DNA of 64,000 bases, taken from positions 35,525,871-35,589,870 of the forward strand of contig OX457037.1 in the NCBI GenBank assembly GCA_949752735.1. Reading direction: 5' to 3'. The DNA comes from Lumbricus terrestris (taxonomy: Eukaryota > Annelida > Clitellata > Crassiclitellata > Lumbricidae). Below, piece by piece: positions 33,842-43,800 of this stretch. The notes under the pieces were generated by a model. That model had not been told where the DNA came from and ran no database searches. It was given only the letters and a program-made list of their open reading frames with translations. Each line of letters opens with the position of its first letter. Position 1 is the first letter of the stretch. Position numbers and translations under genes: made by a program.

Positions 33842-35026
33842 CAGTGTTTAATCTAGTCCCCCTCCTCTGGGGGGGGAATTGAGGTTTCTGGGGGGGGGAG
33901 ACATTTGAACGTCCGAAGGACGCTCGTAATGCGCGTAGCACCGAGACTGGGAGAGGAGGGGTGGGATGTGCCCCTCCCCATTAGAAAATTTTTGGATTTC
34001 CACATTGCAATGGCAGCATTTTAAGGGGTCATCTTAACTGTACTTTCTAAGTGGCCCATTAGAAAATTTTTGAATTTCCACATTGCAATGGCAGCATTTT
34101 AAGGGGTCATCTTAACAAAATAGCTGTACTTTCTCAGTGGCCCATTAGAAACTTTTTGAATTTCCACATTACAAAGGCAGCATTTTAAGTTGTCGTCTTA
34201 ACAAAATAGCTGCACTTTTTCAGTGACCCACTAGAAAATTTTTAGATTTCCACATTACAATGGCAGCATTTTAAGGTGTGGTCTTAACAAAATAGCTGTA
34301 CTTTTTCAGTGACCCATTAGAAAAGTTTTGGATTTCCACATTGCAATGGTAGCATTTTAAGGGGGTCATCTTAACAAAATAGCTGTACTTTTTCAGTGAC
34401 CCATCAGAAAATTTTTGGATTTCCACATTGCAATGACAGCATTTTAAGGGGTCATCTTAACAAAATAGCTGTACTTTTTCAGTGGCCCATTAGAAAAATT
34501 TTGAATTTCCACATTGCAATGGCAGCATTTTAAGGGGTCGTCTTAACAAAATAGCTGCACTATTTCAGTGACCCATTAGAAACTTTTTGAATTTCCACAT
34601 TGCAATGGCTGCATTTTAAGGTGTCATCTTAACAAAATAGCTGCACTATTTCAGTGACCCATTAGAAAATTTTTGAATTTCCACATTGCAATGGCAGCAT
34701 TTTAAGGTGTCGTCTTAACAAAATAGCTGTACTTTTCAGTGACCCATTAGAAACTTTTTGAATTTTCACATTGCAATGGCTGCATTTTAAGGTGTCGTCT
34801 TAACATGATAGTATATCATATATTATAGTAGTAAATAATGTCATTATAATCATATAATAATAAATAATATCACGATATATTATAACACTTCATGTAAAAC
34901 AATGATGAAAGCAGTAACTGAAAACCAATATCATTTCGTCAAATTTTTCTGGGGGGGGAAATGCCAATCCTGGGGGGGGAACTTTCCCCCCCCAGAGACG
35001 TCTAGATTAAACACTGATTGTGGCTG
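33842..35026. mobile_element. Nested element with CAGTGTTTAATCTAG ends carrying an 86-bp minisatellite
   Basis: Perfect 15-bp inverted repeat CAGTGTTTAATCTAG; after a short gap both ends continue CTCTGGGGGGG. It is flanked by ATTGTGGCT at 33833-33841 and 35027-35035 (9 bp, or 8 plus a chance base). The length is mostly a tandem repeat. It is inserted within the larger hAT element. Confidence 0.85.
33977..34805. repeat. Minisatellite, ~86-bp unit, about ten copies
   Basis: Each unit has CCCATTAGAAAATTTTTGAA, TTTCCACATTGCAATGGCAG, CATTTTAAGGGGTCATCTTA and ACAAAATAGCTGTACTTTTT. Copies start near 33977, 34052, 34140, 34226, 34313, 34400, 34487, 34573, 34659 and 34742. Units differ by a few substitutions. 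The first two are ~75 bp apart because the first lacks ACAAAATAGCTG. Confidence 0.95.
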
Positions 35027-35279
35027 CTCCCGATTGCGATCAAACGGAATAGATAAATGAAGTCCTACGAATACTATTCTCAGAGCCTATGCCTGCCAAA
35101 CTGCTAAAGTGAACAAGTCAGTGTAATGCAAGAACGACTGTTAATTGTGTGCTGTGAGAAGTCGCGACACACCAACGACACACCATTTTTATGCGACACA
35201 CCGCCGGTCGCTTCGCGACACACTAGTGTGTCGCGACACACCGGTTGAGAACCTCTGGCCTAAAGTAAGAGATCAGAGA

Positions 35280-36175
35280 TAGGCCCACAGGATTAAATTT
35301 AGTCGGTTACAGGTTAGCCTATTTAGAAGGAATTTAGCTAACTGGAAATTGTGGACCGTATTACCGAGATCACGTTGTGTAAGTTCAAGTGCTTTTGTGA
35401 ATTTGCCATTGAACACCAGATGTCGCCAAAGAGTTCTAAGTTTATGGTAACAGACTGGAAATCGTCTCTGATTATAAAGGGAGACTTCACTACTATAGAC
35501 CCTATAGCCTATAGAAAATATTCGACTAGGAGAAAAAATGATTTTCTAATAATTATTTCTATTGATTGCAGCCTAGGTGTGCTCGTAAACTCCCAATATC
35601 CAAAGCACTGCTCTAAAACTGTATATTATTACAATATATTATTGTCTTTCACTAGCTTATTCACGGGCACTGGTTGTATCTGAGGTGTAGTCCTCTCCAG
35701 GGATTGATGTCCAGTGGAGGACTGGAGGTCCAAGTTCGTTTGCATGAGGACCACAGGGAGTAGGCCTAATTAAGTAGGCAGTGCAGTATCCACAGCCGGT
35801 TTTCTGCAGGAATGACATGAAAGCCTCGAATGTGGAGAATCGGATGGATTAGGGTCAACATTCTTACAGTCTGAGTCAAGAGTTCAATTTTCGTGGAAAG
35901 CGGATGATGCGCATAGAAGAGTCTGAAGCAAATCATGGTACATGTACGTGAGTTAGTGATGATATTTTTGTAAGTCTCAGAATCTGCTGAATTGACGATA
36001 TATTTTTATTATTACTTTTCTACAGCACTATGCCATGTATACAAATTAAGCCGCAGTAACGTTTGATCGGTTCAAGTTAAGCGAGACTATATATATGTAT
36101 GTTATTGTCTTTCTTGTCCGTGTTCACTTTCTTCTGGATTCATCGTTTCATAGTTCCATTTGGAAAGGTTCGTTA
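35280..36175. other. 3' UTR and downstream flank of unit 4
   Basis: Paralogous to 14930-15969 and 55250-55970. It has no frame conserved between copies beyond the stop codon in the last exon. Confidence 0.55.
36005..36010 (-). terminator. Candidate polyadenylation signal of unit 4
   Basis: AATAAA on the minus strand, 166 nt after the stop codon, in the same context as in unit 3. Confidence 0.4.
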
Positions 36176-36239
36176 TCAAAGGTTATCTGTAAAACAAAGA
36201 AATATGCATTGCATATTAAATATACATTTTATCTTATAT

Positions 36240-36835
36240 TATAAGTCCGAAAGTTTGTCCTTCCATAATTATGTTTGTTTGTATGGATGTATTTTGACTC
36301 TTCGTCCCATAAAGGGCTTGTAAATGACAGAGTGTCGGTATACCAAAAATTTTGCAATTGATTCTTACCCAAATTATAAGGTCAACGCGACTATTTTCAG
36401 CTTTTAATTAACTTTAAAATCAGAGTTATTAGCGTTTTAGACAGATTTAATCAGCCACGCCGCCACTGCCGCATAGTAAAGAGTCGACAGTCCGCATGAC
36501 GTCATTCTCACACAATAATAATTTCCGCAGCAATCCGCTTGACAAACCGAAACCGGTTACAGTTTACAATTATGCAGTTGAAACAATAATATTAACAAGA
36601 ACGCAGATAACAGAAATATTAACTATACTAATAGAACAGACAACCTGCAATAATTGTATTAGGCCACAGTCATCACACACACCCGCCCCTCAGGGACGGG
36701 TCATGTTTGACTTTTTAGGAAAGCGGGGTGGGGTGGAGGGTTACTGAAAACCCCAAATTTGACAGCGGTCAACGCTGGGTAACCCTGAGGAGTAGTGTTG
36801 AAATCCCTAAATTTCCCGTGCAACGCCGGGTAACA
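36240..36835. mobile_element. Repeat ending GCAACGCCGGGTAACACTAG
   Basis: Starts ATAAGTCCGAAAGTTTGTCC, then a purine-rich CGGGGTGGGGTGGAG stretch, and ends AAATTTCCCGTGCAACGCCG. Related to 23800-25846 and 26287-27017. Confidence 0.55.
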
Positions 36836-38592
36836 CTAGGTTTTTTGCCAACATCTTGACCAAAAGTAAGAATTTCCAAATGAAATTTTACAGGCTTATA
36901 GACAATTTATATTTACACATCATGGCCAGATTTCATCAAAATATTTCAAACAGAACAAAAGTTATACTTGTAGATAAGTAAAATACATGTTTGGATACAT
37001 GCAAAGTCATGTACATGCATGTACAATGCCCATACATGCAACAACATACGCATAAATATTGTATATGCGGGACGCGGAGCTTTTATCGACGATGAATGTC
37101 AACATTTTTTAAACTCCGAGGCTGGCAAAAAAACTCTTCCACAGTTCCACTCACCTGGATCCGGAGAAACAATGTATCCCAGGTGGAATCCGTCCTGAAC
37201 AATAGTGTCATCAGAGTAGAACCAAACAAGTACTTGGGTGCAGCGAGGAATTTCCAGTTTCGTTGGAATGGAGGTTCCCGTAAAACGATACGATCCAAAC
37301 TCTGCGTTGTCTAGGCAACTCAGCTGAAATGGAGAAAATGTTAGCAACTACTGCTTTAGGTGAGATTTTGACTAAAGTTGAGGATTTTCTCCCTATAACT
37401 CCACCTATTTCCATTGACTATTTGTTTTCTGCAGACATTTCGCTGCTGTCTATTTTACTGAAACGGGTCCAGACAATCTCTAGTTCAAGTTTCATTTTCA
37501 CAGTAGCGATAGAGGAGTGTTGAAAACTAAAAACCTTAAAGTTAAATTGAATTCGAACAGTAAACCATTAGATATTAAAAGCAAAAATAAATCCAGAAGC
37601 AGAACTTATCTATATAAAACTTGGGATTTAGGCCTAAATATTATTACAATGATTTACAAAACCTTCATTAAAGCCCTATAGGACTATAAAGCCATAAACG
37701 TTGCATTTGCGGTTTATACTTTGTTTATGAAGTCGATTAAAATGGTACTTTGATCACTATAGACTATGTATGAAAGACGTTCGAGAAACTATACTCGCCT
37801 CAACAAAATCGCAGCATTCCTCCACGTTCATATATTGAAAGGTGATGGCAAATGTGCTTCTCAGACGGGACCAGATGATGTTGGAACAGTTCTGGTTGTT
37901 GTCGTAGACACTGGGATAATTCGGAGATGAAACAATACCATTTGATCCAGTATACACAGTATCACCGCAACCTAAATCATATCAAATCAAATCGATTCAG
38001 TAGCAAAGACATTCACATTGCATGTTTTGTAGTACAAGTGTTTTAAATTGCAAACAAAAACTTTACCAAACAAAAGTCAGGTAGGCTTGAGAAAGTAGCA
38101 ACAGCATAGGACTCGACCCGTGAGGAGAAGAAGTTCGAAGGATCATCTAGTCATCCTCATTGTATACATGTATGCAGTCAGGCTGAGTGGAGAAAGTGGA
38201 ACAAGAATCGACACCGTGAAAAGATACATCCAAGGTTATCAGTAATTAATTTGATCAGACTGATAAAGACGAACAGAAGAAGCGTATACTAGCAATTAAG
38301 ACAACTGCCGGGGGGGTTCTAAAAGTCGTTAGGCCTACATAAATTGCCAGAGGCAGACATTAAATCTCGATCATCTTAAATCTGATATTATTTAGTTTAG
38401 GCTACTCGACTGTATAGGCTACGATTTATTGTTGCTTTAATTGATTTCATGCCACTTTATTATTCAGTTCTGCCGTAAATCCTTAAATTGTTGAAAATAT
38501 ATTTTCTAATCTACCCACACTCCATCGTCTGATCGTCATTGTCTGTAACCGGTGCACTTAAACACTTTAGAATGCATAAATAATGCTAACCC

Positions 38593-38762
38593 CAGGGCTT
38601 TTTAACGTGCAGTTGTACACAAAATGTGCAGTTGTAGAAGCACTTTTGTACAGTTAAAACTAGCAAAAAAGCTAATTGTCCTCCGATTTTAAGTAAGTTA
38701 CCATGGATGAAGGGAAAGGAAAGGAGTTGTGCAGTTCTAAAAATTCCTTTAAAACAGCCCTG
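38593..38762. mobile_element. MITE with CAGGGCT ends in intron 6 of unit 4, 170 bp
   Basis: Ends CAGGGCTTTTTAACGTGCAG and CTTTAAAACAGCCCTG. The perfect 8-bp duplication GCTAACCC lies at 38585-38592 and 38763-38770. Unit 5 has the empty site at about 57829 with one substitution. Confidence 0.9.
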
Positions 38763-39724
38763 GCTAACCCATTGCACAAGTGTTTTCTTGCGTCATCTGT
38801 ACTTAAGGAGCTATTAACTCGCTGCCCTTACAAGAGAAGTCTACCAGTTACCGTGCAGATAGCCTGGTCGTTCGCTGTCGTGAATTTCTGCAACCTACGA
38901 CATGCATTTCTTTCACTTTCTCCGTGTAATTATACAAGTACTTTTGAAACCATTGCACTTGATTGCGGTCTTATATGTTGATCGCTAGTTTTTCTTAAAG
39001 AGACGCTATATAAATCCACGATTACCGGAACGGTTAGCGTTACGCAAACCGTATCGAGGCAGCGTTGGCGTGACGTTGGTGAACCTAATTTTTACCTCCG
39101 AGACTGATATGGTAATCCAGATTGAAACCGGTGGAGACTGTAGCACTGTTTGTGACAAAGTTGATCACTGCTTCACTGCACCAAGGAATAGAAAGTGGTT
39201 GAGGTAGGATTGATCCAGAGTATCTCACTGAAGGGTAGATTGGATTCGTCGCACAGCTGATCTATATGCAGGAATAAGAAATAGTGTGAAACACTCAAAA
39301 ACCCTGCAATCCTCTCAACCTTCCTTTCTCCGTCAGTTGTTGACTGTCCAACCGCTCTATTCCACCCGTTCTTCCTCCACCCTGACTCTGCTCCGCCATC
39401 CCGTCATCTCGTCACTCAAATTTGCTAATCGCTCCATATATCCTATCCATAGATGCCTCGTCTCTTTGCAACGATCTCCCCAGCTGGTGCCCTGCGATTG
39501 GCTTTCGAGTGGCGCTTTAGAAGCAGCTAGAGGAGCACTTGCGTCTTGAAAACTGACACTTATTTTTCGTTCATTTATTCATTCGTTCATTCTATGGACT
39601 TATATAGGCTAGCGCACCTTTAAGGAACAACTTTTTATATCTACTCTTTGATTTTTAACAAAATTCTAAGGAAACTGTACATATTAACAAAATTCTAAGG
39701 AAACTGTACATATTAAAAATTATA

Positions 39725-40394
39725 GGGCTTAACAGTGTTCCCCCCACCGCACGAAGACACGAAGACAACAGACGTTTTCAGACGATATATTGTCGATCAC
39801 AACTCCACACGTCAGCAGCAGGCCTGCACGTGATACACCGCGAACTATCGTTCCCCAGCAGCGGACGGTCTTGTACCCAACGGCAGCTCCCACAGCAATG
39901 GCTGACAACGGGGCGCCACACTGCGTCGAACACGGAAACTACACGGCAGCGGCAGCGACGTACTGCGGCGGCGGCAACGCCGAGCCCCGACGACCGATTC
40001 CCAGCGACGGCGACGGCAGCTCCCACAGGCGACTGACGGCTGAGCTCGACTGGACCGAACTTCTAAAACGGACGGAGCTCCCGCAGACTTCCCGGTGACA
40101 TCTGAGCTCATGCATGCGGGCAGCGGTCCTATTTATACGTGTCCAAGGGGACAGGGGACTTGGCGCCAAAAGATCCGCGCATGCGCACTACAGGGGGGAC
40201 TTCGCGCCAAAAGATCCGCGCATGCGCACTACAGGGGGGACTTCGCGCCAAAAGATCCGCCAGGTGCGAGGAGGCAAGGGAGGAGGGGAGGGGACCTCTA
40301 GGCACGAGCGAACGACGACGCGAATCGACCGCCCACGAAGCCAATCGACGGCGTAAACAAGACCGCGGAGGCGGCTCAGGCGAATTTCGCCACA
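39725..40394 (-). repeat. 3' LTR of the Gypsy element (outer end deleted)
   Basis: Matches 45853-46521 along its length; I saw one length difference in a C run and no other clear change. Relative to the complete 5' LTR it lacks the terminal ~126 bp (U5 end). It abuts host sequence ATTATAGG directly. A TATA-box-like TATAAATAG is at 40129-40137 (minus strand). Confidence 0.9.
40158..40262 (-). promoter_or_regulatory. LTR tandem repeat with NRF1-like and E2F-like sites
   Basis: A ~42-bp unit is repeated (two full copies plus a partial) at 40158-40262, and again in the 5' LTR at 46285-46389. Each full copy holds the palindrome GCGCATGCGC in an NRF1-consensus context, and TTTTGGCGCGAA on the minus strand, close to the E2F consensus TTTSSCGC. 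In the transcribing strand it lies upstream of TATAAATAG, as expected for an enhancer in U3. Factor identity is inferred from consensus only. Confidence 0.6.
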
Positions 40395-40410
40395 ACTTCC
40401 TCCCACCACG
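40395..40410 (-). other. Polypurine tract of the Gypsy element
   Basis: GGTGGGAGGAAGT on the minus strand directly abuts the start (TGTGG) of the 3' LTR, the expected position for the plus-strand priming site. Confidence 0.7.
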
Positions 40411-40866
40411 ATTCGAAATGTCCCTATTTGGAGGGGTCAGGGCCCACACACCCTCCCGGAAACAAGGAACCCCCTAGACCGTCCGCATTATACAGTAACC
40501 GGCCAACGGGCCAATGGCAACAATTCTGCCCTCGAACGACTTGCAAGTCGTAACAACAGAAGCGGAACCAAACAAAAGAAAGGACCAACGTCCACGAAAT
40601 GTCCATCGTTCATTATGCAAAGAGTCCATAAAAATGGGCCAACGAGCCACAACACTTTACGCTAAGTTTCATCGTAACGAGACACGGCCAACGGGCCAAA
40701 CTGACGAAAAAGCACGAGTTATACACATTTCAACAGCGAGAAACGGCCAACGGGCCACACATAACAACGTATAATTAAACAACGCAACAACCTGAGCGTT
40801 CTAAAATGTCCATAGCCCATTGCACCAACAAGTCTCAGAGTTCAAGTCTCTTTTCACAATACACGT

Positions 40867-43800
40867 CTATTCGTAGCGAACCGGACGACGGACCACACGC
40901 TTTGGTCGGCCATCCTGGAAATTCACAGTCACCGGCGACGAAGCATCAACAGCGGCGGACTCGTCAGGCGGACGAGTGACAATGTCATTTTCTTCGTCCA
41001 GACCTTCGTCCAAACACGGACGCAGTTTGTCTACATGAGCGACGAAAGGCCGCGAGTGCCTTGTCTTTCGTAGTCTGTAGTTGACGTCGCTGCACTGTTC
41101 CATCACACGAAATGGGCCCGTGTACATCCGCGACCATTTCGGACTGCGGCCCTGGTAGCGTCGAGGGGTGTAGTACCACACCCGATCACCGGGAGAGAAC
41201 TTCCTGGGCCGAACTCGCAGATCGTAGGTCTGCTTTCGCCGTTCGGCGGAAACTCGTAGCTGTTCCCGTACCAAGCGATACGCGCCCTCCATTCGATCGG
41301 CCAAGTCCTGTGCGTGGGCTGCGTAGCTGGTTGCGCGATGGTCAGTCTCCAGAGGTCGTCCATAGACGAGATCAATTGGAGCTCTCGTCTCACGGCCGAA
41401 CATCAGATAATTCGGAGAGAACCCGGTAGCTTCGTGCAAGGAAGCCCGATAGGCGGCGAGGACATGGGGTAAGACCTCGTCCCACTCTCTTTGATGGCTG
41501 CTTATGACCTTGCCTATCATGGCGTTCATAGTGCGGTGGAACCTCTCAATAAGGCCATTCCCGCTGGGATGATAGGGAGAAGTCCTTACCTTGTCAACCC
41601 CCAACAGGCTACAAAGTTCCCCAAAAAGGATCCCGTCAAAATTCGTCCCTTGATCGGTCAGGATTTGGAGTGGCACCCCATATCTTACAATTACATTTTC
41701 CACCAGGGCCCGAGCCACGGACGTAGCCTCCTGGTTAGCCATTGGAATGGCTTCCACAAATTTAGTGAACCCGTCCATTACCGTCAAAATGTAGACATGA
41801 CCCCTACGACTACGCGGGTGGGGGCCAGTAATATCAATGCTAAGCCGTTCCCACGGCTCTCCACAGGGCAAGGGTTGCAAGGGACCCTGCCTGGGCGGAT
41901 GACCTCGGTGGTATTGGGCGCAGGGAGAACACCGCTGACAAAACCTCTTTACGGCTCCCGACCAACCAAACCAGTAGGCCCTGCGTCTAACCTGCCACCT
42001 AGTTCGGCGCACACCCAAATGTCCGCCAGTTACACCTGTATGCGCGAGCTTGAGAAACTCTTCCCGTTTAGTTTTCGGCATTAGTAACTGTTCTACCCCT
42101 TCTGGCGTTCGGCGATAGATCACTCCATCCTGCAAAGAAAGTCTCTCCCTCTGATGCCAGTAAACTTTAACGGCTTCACTTTCCGCGAGGAGTTCCATGA
42201 AATCAGGCGCCTCCGCACCTTCTTCCAGCCAAGTGCGTACTATTCTCAGGTCGGGATCCTCCCGCTGAGCTTCTTCCATCGAATCCGGAACGCCCGTAAC
42301 AGCACCTGGCGTAACCGAAGTCATTGTCTCCGTTACGGCGGCCACCGTCGTCAAATCCTCCAGTCCACATTGCCGACACGGCCGTCGGGAAAGCGCGTCA
42401 GCGTTCCCATGTCTTCGCCCTGGCCGGTGCAATATCCTAAACTCGAATTCCGCGAGACGTTCCAGCCATCGGCCCTGCTGGCCAATGGGCTCTGGAGTCC
42501 GCTGAAGCCACTGCAAAGCAGCGTGGTCGGTCCTCAAGACAAAAGGCCGACCCAACAAATACTGCCTGTACAACTTGGTAAAATACACCACCGCTAGCAA
42601 TTCCCTACGGGTCACACAATAATTCCTTTCTGCGGCGGACAGTAGTCGGCTCCCGTACGCGATTACTCTCTCCTCTCCATCTATGCTTTGAGAAAGCACC
42701 GCGCCTATTCCCACGTCACACGCGTCACAATCCAGCGTATACGTCTCGTTATCCCTGGGTAACGCTAAAATCGGAGCGGTCGTCAGCGCGGTTTTCAACG
42801 ACTCAAAAGTCTCTTGGCACTCCTCATCCCACACGAACATCCTCCCCTTTTTCGTCAGGGCGAACAAGGGAGCAGCCAAAGTCGAGAAATCCTGCACAAA
42901 TCGCCGATAGTAGGCGCACAACCCGAGGAAGGCGCGTACATCTTTTAATCGCTGCGGCGTGGGCCAATCCACTACATCCTTGATCTTAGAAGGGTCCATA
43001 GCCACTCCTTCCGGCGTTACTATATGCCCCAGAAAGCAGACAGTCCTTCTCAGTAAATGACATTTACTCGGCTTCAGCTTGAGATTCGCTCCCCTCAATC
43101 GCTGGAACACTTGCTCTAAGCGGTCCAAATGTTGTTCTGGTGTATCCCCAAATATGATCACGTCATCAAGATAGACAAGACAAACTTCAAAGTTAAGACC
43201 AGACAACACAATATCCATGAGACGCTGGAACGTGGCCGGAGCGTTACACAACCCGAACGGCATGACTTTCCATCGGAAAATCCCCCGTCGCGTAACGAAC
43301 GCAGTCTTGTCCGCATCTTTCGGGTCTACGGCCACTTGATGGTAACCGCTCCGTAGGTCCAAGGTGCTGAACCAGCCTCCGCCTGCAAGGGCGTCCAAAC
43401 ACTCGTCTATCCTCGGCAGCGGGTACGAGTCTTTCCTCGTCCGGTCATTCAACTGTCTATAATCTATGCAGAACCTCAAAGTTCCGTCCTTCTTGCGAGC
43501 CAGTACTACGTTGGCCGCCCACTCGCTAACCGCAGGTTCCACAATTCCATCAGCAAGCATACTGTCCAACTGGTTGTCAATAACAACCCTATGCGGCAGC
43601 GGGTGTCGTCTCAACGGTTGCCTCACCGGATGGGCATCTCCTGTCTCAATCTTATGGGTGCTCACCGACGTCTTTCCTATGTCCCGATCGGTAACGGAAA
43701 ATACGTCTCCGTACTTAGCTAACAAACTTCCCAAACGTTCCCTGATTTCCGGCGACACATCCTCGGGCAAATCTGCCAACATCAACTCACTAGGCGAAGC

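Larger units (their letters stand above)
32740..35257. mobile_element. Non-autonomous hAT element upstream of unit 3, 2518 bp with nested insertion
   Basis: Ends AGAGGTTCTCAACC and GGTTGAGAACCTCT are the classic hAT inverted repeat; the left outermost base has decayed to T. Next inside, both ends carry GTGTCGCGACACA-like palindromes. The 8-bp target duplication is GCCTAAAG (32732-32739 and 35258-35265). Units 2 (near 14874) and 4 (near 54884) have the uninterrupted sequence, which confirms the insertion. No transposase frame is present. Confidence 0.9.

Noticed and set aside
33977..34805. Regular ~86-bp periodicity resembling a CRISPR array
   Set aside because: The whole unit repeats, with no unique spacers, in a eukaryotic transposon; it is a minisatellite.
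39735..40394. Taking TGTTCC..CCACA as the full LTR
   Set aside because: The match between LTRs extends further left, and the primer binding site is adjacent to 45727, so the true LTR is ~795 bp and the left copy is truncated.
39778..40477. Overlapping frames in the LTRs, duplicated at 45905-46600
   Set aside because: They are GC-rich non-coding LTR sequence; identical frames in both LTRs reflect the repeat, not a gene.
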